Made by a program: the position numbers and the translations under genes. The notes under the pieces are model-generated. The model was given only the letters and a program-made list of their open reading frames with translations, was not told where the DNA came from and made no database searches. A stretch of 64,000 nucleotides of DNA from Kineothrix alysoides (GTDB lineage: Bacteria > Bacillota > Clostridia > Lachnospirales > Lachnospiraceae), in the NCBI RefSeq assembly GCF_000732725.1, contig NZ_JPNB01000002.1:62001-126000 (forward strand). Direction: 5' to 3'. Shown one piece after another: positions 26,278 through 33,084 of the stretch; positions within the stretch are counted from its first letter, which is position 1, and each line of letters begins with the position of its first letter.

Positions 26278-27207
26278 CTATATCCCCATATCGGTCAAAA
26301 CTTTGTCCGTTTCTTCTCTACCCGGAATGGAGGTCTGTGCCCCATTCCTTGTTACGGCAATAGAAGATGCTGCATTGGCGAATATTACAGCTTCCTTTTG
26401 CCCTTTACCTTCCGCAAGAGCCACTGTCAAAGCCCCGTTAAAACAGTCTCCTGCTGCCGTTGTATCCACGGAAATCACTTTTCTCGTAGGAAATATTTCC
26501 GCTATTTCATCATTTACAAGAAGAGCTCCCCGTTCGCCCAGCGTAACTAATACATTTTTTACCCCTTTTTGCAAGAGCATCCTGGCCCCTTGTATAAAAT
26601 CCTCTATTTCTGTTCCCTCTCTCTTGCATAGTTTCATCAATTCCGTCTCATTAGGCGTAATATAGTCCATTTTTGAAAAAATTTCGTCCGGTAGTTCCTC
26701 AGGTGCGGGCGCCGGATTAAATATCACAACTTTTCCCAGTTCTTTTGCTCGGTTTACCGCATAAAAAATCGTTTCATAAGGGATTTCCATCTGCAAAATA
26801 ACATAATCGCAAGCTTTTATTATGTCATCATGCTCTTGCAGATAAGAAATATCGCATTCCTTATTGGCACCCGCAACCACAACAATGCTATTGTTTCCGC
26901 GTTCATCCACATAGATGCTCGCCGTTCCGGTTCCCTTCTCTTTGCTCCGTTTAAAGTAAATCGTATCAACACCGCAGGCAGAAAGATTATCTTTTTGAAT
27001 TTCTCCAAACTCGTCTTCTCCTATACATCCAAGCATTTTTACTTCGCCGCCGAGTTTTGCCGCCGCGCACGCCTGATTTGCCCCTTTGCCTCCGGGAATA
27101 TAAGTAAGATTTGTCCCAAGGACCGTCTCTCCTACAGCGGGCATATTCTTCATTTCGATTACCATGTCCACATTCAGGCTGCCAATTACCAATATCTTCT
27201 TTTTCAC
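26278..27207 (-). CDS. rbsK: Ribokinase
   Basis: A 309-residue PfkB-family kinase that phosphorylates ribose to ribose 5-phosphate. It has the ribose-binding GSLNVDMV (9-16) and GGKGANQACAAAKLGG (39-54), the NPAPAPEE loop (~165) and the intact catalytic motif DTTAAGDCFNGAL (~250-262) with anion-hole Gly and catalytic Asp. It is the first gene of the nucleoside operon, so ribose freed by the two hydrolases can feed into the pentose phosphate pathway. GTG start, preceded by AAGGA. Contrast the diverged PfkB half of the LacI fusion. Confidence 0.93.
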   Translation of the reverse strand: MKKKILVIGSLNVDMVIEMKNMPAVGETVLGTNLTYIPGGKGANQACAAAKLGGEVKMLGCIGEDEFGEIQKDNLSACGVDTIYFKRSKEKGTGTASIYVDERGNNSIVVVAGANKECDISYLQEHDDIIKACDYVILQMEIPYETIFYAVNRAKELGKVVIFNPAPAPEELPDEIFSKMDYITPNETELMKLCKREGTEIEDFIQGARMLLQKGVKNVLVTLGERGALLVNDEIAEIFPTRKVISVDTTAAGDCFNGALTVALAEGKGQKEAVIFANAASSIAVTRNGAQTSIPGREETDKVLTDMGI

Positions 27208-27248
27208 TTATCCTTCACTGCCCTTCTTCTTTTTATATAAGAAATATG

Positions 27249-27304
27249 TTTCCGAAATAGTTTTCTTTATAGATTTATAATACTATTTTTTTTAATTTTG
27301 TCAA
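27249..27304 (-). promoter_or_regulatory. Promoter and candidate operator of nucleoside operon
   Basis: TTGACA at 27299-27304 and TATTAT at 27277-27282, spacing 16, in an AT-rich stretch. About 20 bases downstream lies a CG-centred palindromic TTTC-C-GAAA (27249-27257), a position and symmetry that would suit a LacI-family repressor such as the downstream fusion protein. The promoter is fairly convincing; the operator is a guess. Confidence 0.55.
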
Positions 27305-27409
27305 TACATTTTGTCATTTTTATTTATTTCCAATTTATTGTATTATTAATTTTATGTATTTTTACAACTATTCATATTTTGTACCTTCAATATTTTTACA
27401 TCGCATGGT

Positions 27410-27451
27410 CAAAGAAAGAAGGCAGAGTTCATAAACAAACCCTGCCTTCTT
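27410..27451 (-). terminator. Terminator of greA
   Basis: Perfect 10-bp stem AAGAAGGCAG / CTGCCTTCTT with a 16-base loop followed on the minus strand by TCTTT, ten bases after the greA stop. Confidence 0.85.
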
Positions 27452-27460
27452 CCTTATAAA

Positions 27461-27964
27461 TTAAAAACTCCTTATTTTATCGCTTCCGTCATCTACGGTC
27501 TTTTCTATTTTTTTCACAACCACATAGTAGTTGAAACTATCATTTACATGTACGCACACTCTGTCGCCTGTCTTATGTCCAAGGAGCGCTTTGCCTATGG
27601 GCGACTCCATGCTGATAAGTCCTTCCAGGGAATTGCCGCGCATAGTTGTCACTATTTTATAAACCTCTACCGAGCCATCTTCTTCAAACATCACTTCCAC
27701 TGTATTGTCGACTCCTATTTCATCCTCTTTCGATTCATCAGAAATAATCTCCGCAGTCTTTATCATCCTCTCAAGGAAACGAATCCGGCTCTCGTTTTTA
27801 TTCTTCTCCCGCTTCGCCGCATAATATTCGAAGTTTTCGCTAAGGTCCCCATGAGCTCTGGCCTCCTTTACCGCCTCCAGCGCCTCCTTGCGAATTACCA
27901 ATTTCCTATGTTCAATTTCTTCTTCCATCCTTTTAATATCGTTCAAGGTAAGCTGATTGTTCAT
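27461..27964 (-). CDS. greA: GreA/GreB-family transcript cleavage factor
   Basis: A 167-residue elongation factor that rescues back-tracked RNA polymerase. The N-terminal coiled coil holds the tip motif ARAHGDLSENFEYYAAKREK (34-53), including the acidic residues that stimulate cleavage. The C-terminal FKBP-like domain spans ~85-160 (SPIGKALLGHKTGDRV is the conserved signature). GGGGAGG upstream supports the start. It has its own promoter and terminator. The leader carries a hairpin element shared with the MutS2-like gene. Confidence 0.9.
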   Translation of the reverse strand: MNNQLTLNDIKRMEEEIEHRKLVIRKEALEAVKEARAHGDLSENFEYYAAKREKNKNESRIRFLERMIKTAEIISDESKEDEIGVDNTVEVMFEEDGSVEVYKIVTTMRGNSLEGLISMESPIGKALLGHKTGDRVCVHVNDSFNYYVVVKKIEKTVDDGSDKIRSF

Positions 27965-27998
27965 AATCCTGATTCCTCCCCATTATTAAGCATAGAAA

Positions 27999-28033
27999 CG
28001 AGCAACGCGCTTCGCAAATTGCTCTTATGTTAA
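27999..28033 (-). repeat. Conserved 35-nt hairpin element, copy A (greA leader)
   Basis: Minus strand: TTAACATAA then GAGCAA-tt-TGC-GAA-GCG-cg-TTGCTC. A second copy at 32222-32256 differs at only three positions, and the two differences within helices keep pairing (T-G to C-G, G-C to G-U). In both places it follows a terminator-like hairpin within a 5' leader. Confidence 0.65.
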
Positions 28034-28037
28034 CAAA

Positions 28038-28076
28038 GAACACACCGCGTATATGAATAATATACCGATGTGTTTT
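28038..28076 (-). terminator. Hairpin in greA leader, possible attenuator
   Basis: Minus-strand stem AACACA-CG-TATA / TATA-CG-TGTGTT with a short loop, followed by CTTTGTT. It stands between the greA promoter and gene, just before the 35-nt element. The U-run is weak, so full termination is doubtful. Confidence 0.4.
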
Positions 28077-28086
28077 CGTTTTCTTT

Positions 28087-28115
28087 ATTTTATCCCAAAT
28101 CGAGAAAAATAGCAA
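28087..28115 (-). promoter_or_regulatory. Promoter of greA
   Basis: TTGCTA and TAAAAT spaced by 17 bases on the minus strand, giving a 5' leader of roughly 115 bases. Confidence 0.55.
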
Positions 28116-28121
28116 TTAAGT

Positions 28122-28232
28122 TAAAAAACCAAAAAGTGTGCTTCGCCCACTTCCCGTTACTGTGCGAACAGTAACCACTCCCTTATTACACGAAGAAGCG
28201 GCCGCATATACCCTAAAGTCATGCGGCCACTT
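28122..28232 (-). terminator. Terminator and hairpin cluster after dus
   Basis: Reading the minus strand there are three stems: GGCCGCAT / ATGCGGCC (28199-28229), GTTACTG / CAGTAAC (28156-28175) and AAGTG-GC / GC-CACTT followed by TTTTTGGTTTTTT (28122-28152). The last is a convincing terminator, probably for the dus transcript. The row of stems could also mark a structured RNA; no known family was recognised. Confidence 0.6.
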
Positions 28233-28472
28233 CCTCAAAAGAAAATGCGATTTAAAACATAACTCCCCACTGTCATTTTGCAGCGCAAAAAGATGGATTT
28301 ATATTTCTTCTATATTCTATATAATTTTCCGGCTTATGTCTCGGCTTTTCCTTGTCATCTCTTGCATATTATTGTTACTTTCCACCATTCGTACAATAAT
28401 CTTCTCTTATTTGTCCGAAGCTCGCAAGACAGTTACCACAGACCACCTGCATCCACATCCATATACCATATT

Positions 28473-28595
28473 TCAGTCTAAAAACCGCATGGAGTTTTTT
28501 ATCGGATCCAGAACAGCAAGCCCTCCTATCGGAAATATCGCATAGTTCTCTCCGTGTCCGAAGTCATCGCAATAAGCTACCGGAATGTCATATCT
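28473..28595 (-). pseudogene. Remnant of S66-family LD-carboxypeptidase
   Basis: An open stretch of 40 codons ending in a stop, translating to DIPVAYCDDFGHGENYAIF and then PIGGLAVLDP, the conserved C-terminal tail of S66 LD-carboxypeptidases (LdcA/MccF). A stop codon lies directly before it and no upstream part of the enzyme is present, so it is a leftover fragment between dus and greA. The 28233-28472 stretch beyond it shows no recognisable gene. Confidence 0.6.
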
Positions 28596-28610
28596 TTACC
28601 GGCAATACAT

Positions 28611-29552
28611 TCACTGTTTTATTTCCTGCTCCCGAAACAGTCTGCCCACTATTTCTTCATAGTCGCACAGCCTCGACACCTTTCTTATCCTTTTTAAATA
28701 CTTTTCGCCTTCCGGGAACATATGAATCATGTAAAACCACAATTCCTTCATCTTGAACAGAAGATGGACATCACCGGCAAACGCCTCCTTATAGTCGGCA
28801 TACAGTTTATCATGGAACGCCTTAAGCTGTCCTTTATCCGTCCCTGACTCACCTTTTATTCTCTCGATAAGCGAAGGGTCTCTCAGCAAGCCTCTGCCGA
28901 GCATCACGCTGTTTATCTGAGGGAACTCCTCACAAAGACGCTGGTAATCCTGCTTCGTGACGATATCTCCATTGTAGCATAATGGATTTTTGCTGGCTGA
29001 AATCGCATAGCCGAACATTTCTTTATTCGGCGTATTGTTGTAATAGTCCGTTTGTATCCTCGGGTGAACGATCAGTTCATGGAATGGATATTTATTAAAG
29101 ATATGCATCAGTCCATAGAATTCCTCCGGCGATTCTTTTCCGATTCTCGTCTTCACAGAAATTTTTAAATCGGAGGCTTCAAATACCTGTTCAAAAAAAG
29201 CGTCCAGCTCTTCCTGTTTTGCAAGAAATCCTGCACCCTTTCCCTTGGCCACCACGGTGCCCGAGGGGCAGCCAAGGTTCAAATTCGCTTCACAATAGCC
29301 GTATTCTTCCTTAAGTTCCTTTGCTGCCCGAATAAAATGCTCCGCATTGTTTGTAAGAATCTGAGGAACTACATACATTCCTTCGTTATGCTTTGGCAGA
29401 ATATCCTTCATTTCCTTCGGGCTTAACGCACGATTTTGGTTCGGGGACAAAAAAGGGGTAAAATATTTATCTATACAAGGGAAAAAGGCGTTGTAGGCAT
29501 TTCTAAAAATATATCCGGTAATTCCCTCCAAAGGGGCAAAATAAAAATTCAT
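28611..29552 (-). CDS. tRNA-dihydrouridine synthase
   Basis: A 313-residue Dus-family flavoenzyme that reduces specific tRNA uridines. It begins FYFAPLEGITGYIFR (FMN-binding), has the catalytic-cysteine loop NLGCPSGTVVAKGKGAGFL (~92-110), VKTRIG and the late LGRGLLRDPSLIERI motif. It is a short, divergent Dus type common in Clostridia. It ends with a long stretch of non-coding DNA containing an S66 fragment. Confidence 0.88.
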   Translation of the reverse strand: MNFYFAPLEGITGYIFRNAYNAFFPCIDKYFTPFLSPNQNRALSPKEMKDILPKHNEGMYVVPQILTNNAEHFIRAAKELKEEYGYCEANLNLGCPSGTVVAKGKGAGFLAKQEELDAFFEQVFEASDLKISVKTRIGKESPEEFYGLMHIFNKYPFHELIVHPRIQTDYYNNTPNKEMFGYAISASKNPLCYNGDIVTKQDYQRLCEEFPQINSVMLGRGLLRDPSLIERIKGESGTDKGQLKAFHDKLYADYKEAFAGDVHLLFKMKELWFYMIHMFPEGEKYLKRIRKVSRLCDYEEIVGRLFREQEIKQ

Positions 29553-29588
29553 AATATGCTGAATGATCTCCCATCAAAATTCTCAAAT

Positions 29589-30023
29589 CTATATCCATTG
29601 AATAAATGCGGTCTTATCCTTCCTATTGTATCCCGCCTGCTCATAAAACTTCAGGGTGCTTTCTTCCTTCGCTCCGGTAAGAAGCATCAATTTATAGCAT
29701 TTTTCCTTTACAGCCAACTCCTTTGCATAGTTCAGGCAAGCCGTCGCCAGCCCCTTTTTTCTATACGCTCCGTCGGTAATGACGTTCTCAATAAAGGCAT
29801 ATGGCTGTTGATTATGGGTGAGATTCGAAATGATAACACATACGCATGAGGATACGATTTTCCCATCCTCCTCCGCCACTATAATATGGTGACAGGTATC
29901 ATCCAGAATCTGCTCCCATATGCACTCCAGATCCTGAGTGGTCTCCGGTATGGAATTGCCATGAAGCTGGGTATAAAGCTGCATAAGCCCAGAAAAATCT
30001 TCTCTTTCAATTTCACGTATCAT
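29589..30023 (-). CDS. GNAT-family N-acetyltransferase
   Basis: A 144-residue GNAT protein with the acetyl-CoA loop DGAYRKKGLATACLNYA (about 93-109) and the C-terminal FYEQAGYNRKDKTAFIQWI. The substrate is unknown. It lies between dus and the MutS2-like gene in the same direction with gaps of 36 and 77 bases. Confidence 0.82.
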   Translation of the reverse strand: MIREIEREDFSGLMQLYTQLHGNSIPETTQDLECIWEQILDDTCHHIIVAEEDGKIVSSCVCVIISNLTHNQQPYAFIENVITDGAYRKKGLATACLNYAKELAVKEKCYKLMLLTGAKEESTLKFYEQAGYNRKDKTAFIQWI

Positions 30024-30100
30024 AGCTTATCTCCCTTTTGCATGAATTGATTTTTCAATTATAGCATAAAATTTTCGCAATACATACTACAAAACTACAC

Positions 30101-32008
30101 TTACTCTTCTATCGTCAAGCTTCTATCCTCCACATGCTTCCGCTCCATTTGATGCCTCAATTTCCGATTCTCCACCGAATCGAAAATAATGGAAAAATCA
30201 TAATCCTCCGGATACAGTTGCGTTGCCGCTACGTGCAGCTTTATCCGCTTATGGTTGATATAAATTTTCTTATTCTGAAGCTGTATGCGCAGCACCCCTT
30301 TTTCATCCGCCGTCCGGCAGACAATTCCGATTTTTTTCTCGGGATAAATCATGACGCTGTCCCCTAGTTGAAACTGCATAGCTGTCGTCTGACGGTTAGA
30401 CAGGTCCTTCTTTTTACGGATGTGCTCTCCGTCCTCCTTCTTAACATTTTCGGTTCCGGCAGGGCGATTCAGTTCTTCCGGCGGGTTATCTCCATAGGCC
30501 TCCTTTTCCGCACGCCGCAGCATGGAGGCAGGCATTCCCAGCTTTCCGGCAATATAGAACGCACAGCTTTCTCCTGCTTCTCCGATTACCATCTGGTATA
30601 AAGGCTTCAAGCTTTCTTTATCAAAGGTCATTCTGGCATTTACCACCCCTTCCGCGTTGTCCGCATATTTTTTTATTTCGGGATAATGTGTTGTGACCAG
30701 ATAAAGGGCTCCGCTTTTTTTCAGTTCTTCCAAGACAGCGATAGCAATTCCCATGCCCTCCGCAGGGTCGGTGCCGGAACCCAGCTCATCCATAATTACA
30801 AGGCTGTCCCTGCCCGCCCTTTTCAATATATCCAGAACATTGGTAATATGCGCAGAGAAGGTGGAAAGGTTCTCAGAAATATTCTGACCGTCCCCGATGT
30901 CGCACAGATAAGCATCGTTCATGCAAATATCGGCTTCTTTACAAGTTACATGGAGTCCGCATTGGGCCATTATACAGTTTAATGCTACCGTCTTAATCGC
31001 CACTGTTTTTCCTCCCGTATTCGGTCCGGTAATTACAATACCGTTCGTACCGTTTCCAATCCGGAATTCCAGAGGGATATTGATATCCGGGTCCATCAAC
31101 GGATGCCTTCCTCCTGCCATGCGAATTCTTCTTTCGGTATTGATCGCGGGCTGTATGCCATTATACTCAAGGCTGAGCTTTCCCTTTGCGAACATGAAGT
31201 CCAGCTTTTCTATCGTCTTATTATTCCGTTCCATGATTTGAGCCGCACCGGCAAGCATTGCTGTCAGAGAATACAGAATTCTTCTCACTTCGTTCTCTTC
31301 ATCTATTTCCATTCCCTGAAGCGCTTCATAATACTGCCCCACAGCAGCCGGCTCCATAAATATGGTATTTCCGGTGGCGGATTTATCTATAACCGCTCCT
31401 GTAATCTTCATCTTATATTCTTTTTTTACAGGAATACAGATATGCCCATTTCGTATAGTGCTGAAACTGTCCGACATATATTCCTTATTTACACGCATTA
31501 CGTTATCCGCTTTATCGCGCATTTTGCTTTCGGTCAGGCTTATACTTCCTCTTAAGTCCTTAAGCAGCTTCGAGGCATAATCGTCCACTTTCCCGTCGCG
31601 GATGTTCCTGCATATTTCGTCTCTGATTTCCTCCAATGAATCCAGATTTTCCTCATAATAGGGAATGCTCAAACCGTACTGCTTGCAGCGATTTAAGTAA
31701 TCCTTCAGGCGCTTAACGCCGGTTAGGGAAACGCCTACCTTTTCTAATTGTTCTTCTGTCAGACAGCCCCCCTTTTCCGCAATCTGTATCAATTCACCGA
31801 TGCCCTTTAAGGACGTTAAAGGCGGATTCCCTGCTTTTTCCACAAGCAGCCTCGCTTCCGTCGTCTCCCGCATTCTCGCCTGCAGCTCGCTTTCTGACAT
31901 GTAAGGCTTCAAAGCTTTGATTTCTTCCTTCGCTTTATCTGTGTATGCCAATTCCATTAACTTTTCTTTTACCTTATGAAATTCCAATATTTTTTCTGTA
32001 TTCAACAT
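30101..32008 (-). CDS. MutS2-like ATPase without Smr domain
   Basis: A 635-residue MutS-family protein. The core/clamp part covers ~1-290. The ATPase (~320-520) has Walker A GPNTGGKTVAIKT, Walker B LVIMDELGSGTDPAEG and the conserved THYPEIKKYA. A KOW-like segment (FQLGDSVMIYPEKKIGIV) follows. Canonical MutS2 is near 780 residues and ends in an Smr nuclease/RNA-binding domain; here the protein stops soon after the KOW region, so Smr is absent. MutS2 in Bacillus acts on collided ribosomes and in recombination; the short form has no settled role. It has an unusually long, structured leader with two small ORFs. Confidence 0.85.
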   Translation of the reverse strand: MLNTEKILEFHKVKEKLMELAYTDKAKEEIKALKPYMSESELQARMRETTEARLLVEKAGNPPLTSLKGIGELIQIAEKGGCLTEEQLEKVGVSLTGVKRLKDYLNRCKQYGLSIPYYEENLDSLEEIRDEICRNIRDGKVDDYASKLLKDLRGSISLTESKMRDKADNVMRVNKEYMSDSFSTIRNGHICIPVKKEYKMKITGAVIDKSATGNTIFMEPAAVGQYYEALQGMEIDEENEVRRILYSLTAMLAGAAQIMERNNKTIEKLDFMFAKGKLSLEYNGIQPAINTERRIRMAGGRHPLMDPDINIPLEFRIGNGTNGIVITGPNTGGKTVAIKTVALNCIMAQCGLHVTCKEADICMNDAYLCDIGDGQNISENLSTFSAHITNVLDILKRAGRDSLVIMDELGSGTDPAEGMGIAIAVLEELKKSGALYLVTTHYPEIKKYADNAEGVVNARMTFDKESLKPLYQMVIGEAGESCAFYIAGKLGMPASMLRRAEKEAYGDNPPEELNRPAGTENVKKEDGEHIRKKKDLSNRQTTAMQFQLGDSVMIYPEKKIGIVCRTADEKGVLRIQLQNKKIYINHKRIKLHVAATQLYPEDYDFSIIFDSVENRKLRHQMERKHVEDRSLTIEE

Positions 32009-32070
32009 TTCTCTATCCTTCCTTCGATTTGCTTTTTAGAAGGCGCAGGTCACATCGTTCTCCCCATTCG

Positions 32071-32123
32071 AACAAAATGAGCGCTAAGGTATCTGTCTCC
32101 AAGACATGCCTCTTCAGCGCTCA
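32071..32123 (-). terminator. Second attenuator terminator of MutS2-like leader
   Basis: Perfect 8-bp stem TGAGCGCT / AGCGCTCA (32078-32085 with 32116-32123) with further pairing in the 30-base loop (GTCT / AGAC), followed by TTTTGTT. Its 5' arm overlaps the last codons of the small ORF at 32114-32140, as expected of a ribosome-controlled attenuator. Confidence 0.6.
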
Positions 32124-32140
32124 TAAATAAAACGACCCAT
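32114..32140 (-). CDS. Putative leader peptide MGRFIYER
   Basis: Eight codons plus TGA, with GGAG ten bases before the ATG. The final codons form the 5' arm of the downstream terminator, so a translating or stalled ribosome would block or alter the hairpin. It is short and could arise by chance; the overlap with the terminator is what supports it. Confidence 0.4.
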   Translation of the reverse strand: MGRFIYER

Positions 32141-32221
32141 AATAAATAAACTCCGAGAAAATCAATGTAAATCAAGATAAGGGCGCATTGCGGACCTTTC
32201 CGATTACAAGGATCTTAACAC

Positions 32222-32256
32222 CGAACAACACGCTTCGCGAATTGCTCTTATGTTAA
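32222..32256 (-). repeat. Conserved 35-nt hairpin element, copy B (MutS2-like leader)
   Basis: Second copy of the element at 27999-28033: TTAACATAA then GAGCAA-tt-CGC-GAA-GCG-tg-TTGTTC on the minus strand. Two of its three differences keep the stem through G-U/G-C exchange; the third is in the internal loop. It directly follows terminator 1 of the leader. Confidence 0.65.
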
Positions 32257-32281
32257 AAAAAGCACGACGATACCGTCATGC
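32255..32281 (-). terminator. First attenuator terminator of MutS2-like leader
   Basis: Minus-strand stem GCATGACG / CGTCGTGC (one G-U) with loop GTAT, followed by TTTTTTT. It lies ~250 bases upstream of the gene and just after the structured region 32290-32402. Confidence 0.75.
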
Positions 32282-32289
32282 CTTCCATA

Positions 32290-32402
32290 GAGTCTAAATA
32301 ATACAAATGTCTATTTGAAGTGTATGAACTCTTGCCACGCAAGGGTTAAGCATTCAGTAAAGCAGATACACCGGCTTCATTAGCCGATAAAAGGGCAGAC
32401 TC
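32290..32402 (-). ncRNA. Multi-helix structured leader RNA
   Basis: A closing stem GAGTCT / AGACTC (32290-32295 with 32397-32402) encloses four further perfect helices: CGGCT / AGCCG (32372-32386), GTGTAT / ATACAC (32320-32325 with 32366-32371), within it CTTGC / GCAAG (32331-32343), and CAAAT / ATTTG (32304-32317). On the minus strand it is followed by a terminator, which resembles a riboswitch or attenuator layout. It did not match any riboswitch class I know. It may instead be the alternative fold of a leader controlled by the upstream small ORF. Confidence 0.5.
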
Positions 32403-32438
32403 ATAGCGCAACCGCTAACGCCTTTCCTTTTCAACTAT

Positions 32439-32477
32439 TTAGTTAGTTGTGTTCTCCAATACCGACTCACGTAACAT
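32439..32477 (-). CDS. Putative leader peptide MLRESVLENTTN
   Basis: Twelve codons plus TAA with AAGAGG seven bases before the ATG, about 30 bases downstream of a good promoter. The stop codon sits within a small hairpin (CAACTA / TAGTTG). It is the first ORF of the ~500-base leader of the MutS2-like gene. Confidence 0.55.
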   Translation of the reverse strand: MLRESVLENTTN

Positions 32478-32508
32478 GAACATACCTCTTTTTCTTAATA
32501 ATGATTTC

Positions 32509-32537
32509 ATGCTATCGCATTATAATATTTTTGTCAA
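32509..32537 (-). promoter_or_regulatory. Promoter of MutS2-like leader
   Basis: TTGACA (32532-32537) and TAGCAT (32509-32514) spaced by 17 bases; it fires away from the divergent MarR promoter. Confidence 0.6.
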
Positions 32538-32579
32538 TATGTTTTTTCTTATTCCTATACGCACATTTTTGAAAATATA

Positions 32580-32618
32580 TTGACTTTTTCCACACTATAT
32601 AATATATTCCTATATAGT
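32580..32618 (+). promoter_or_regulatory. MarR promoter with palindromic operator
   Basis: TTGACT (32580-32585) and TATATT (32603-32608) spaced by 17. A perfect inverted repeat ACTATATA-N9-TATATAGT (32594-32618) covers the -10, which is the usual place for self-repression by a MarR dimer. Confidence 0.7.
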
Positions 32619-32628
32619 AGTATTATTC

Positions 32629-32676
32629 ATGAATACACAAGGAGGATTTTTCATGGATACGCAAGGAGGATTTTTA
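32629..32676 (+). repeat. Tandem duplication of MarR start region
   Basis: Two 24-base units side by side: ATGAATACACAAGGAGGATT and ATGGATACGCAAGGAGGATT, each followed by a short T-run. Each carries a strong ribosome site. Unit 1 serves the ATG at 32653; the site in unit 2 points to ATT at 32677. Confidence 0.75.
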
Positions 32677-33084
32677 ATTACACAAATAAAACAGATCGGA
32701 GGGCGCATCTTCGAAAAGATATTATCCGCAGAAAATATCGACGAATTCAACGGTGCACAGGGCAAAATATTATATGTTCTTTGGCAGACGGACCGGATAT
32801 CCATCGTGGAGTTAGCCGCCCAGGTAGGCTTGGCGAATACCACCTTAACCAGCATGCTGGACCGGATGGCCGAAGCAGACTTAATCATGCGCATTCCGGA
32901 CAAAGCAGACCGTAGGAAAAATTTGATTGTCTTAACAGAAAAAGCACGGGGATTACAAGAAAAGTACGAGCAGGTTTCTAAGCGGATGAATGAAATTTAT
33001 TATAAAGACTTTACCGAACAAGAAATAGCTCAGTTTGAAAAACAACTAACAAGAATTTTGGAGAATTTGAAGGAGGTAAATTAA
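32653..33084 (+). CDS. MarR-family transcriptional regulator
   Basis: About 143 residues, a winged-helix dimer. The recognition region is ISIVELAAQVGLANTTLTSMLDRM (~48-71), followed by the wing KADRRKNLIVLTEKA. The ATG at 32653 is preferred over 32629 because AAGGAGG lies eight bases before it and the first ATG has none. It heads a two-gene operon with the flavin reductase-like gene; the stop codon directly abuts the next start. A palindrome over its promoter suggests autoregulation, probably lifted by a small phenolic or redox ligand. Confidence 0.9.
   Translation: MDTQGGFLITQIKQIGGRIFEKILSAENIDEFNGAQGKILYVLWQTDRISIVELAAQVGLANTTLTSMLDRMAEADLIMRIPDKADRRKNLIVLTEKARGLQEKYEQVSKRMNEIYYKDFTEQEIAQFEKQLTRILENLKEVN

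Noticed and set aside
28138-28545. 135-codon plus-strand frame in the dus-greA gap
   Set aside because: Lies antisense to hairpins, a terminator and the S66 remnant; no ribosome site and Ser/Leu/Arg-rich chance composition.
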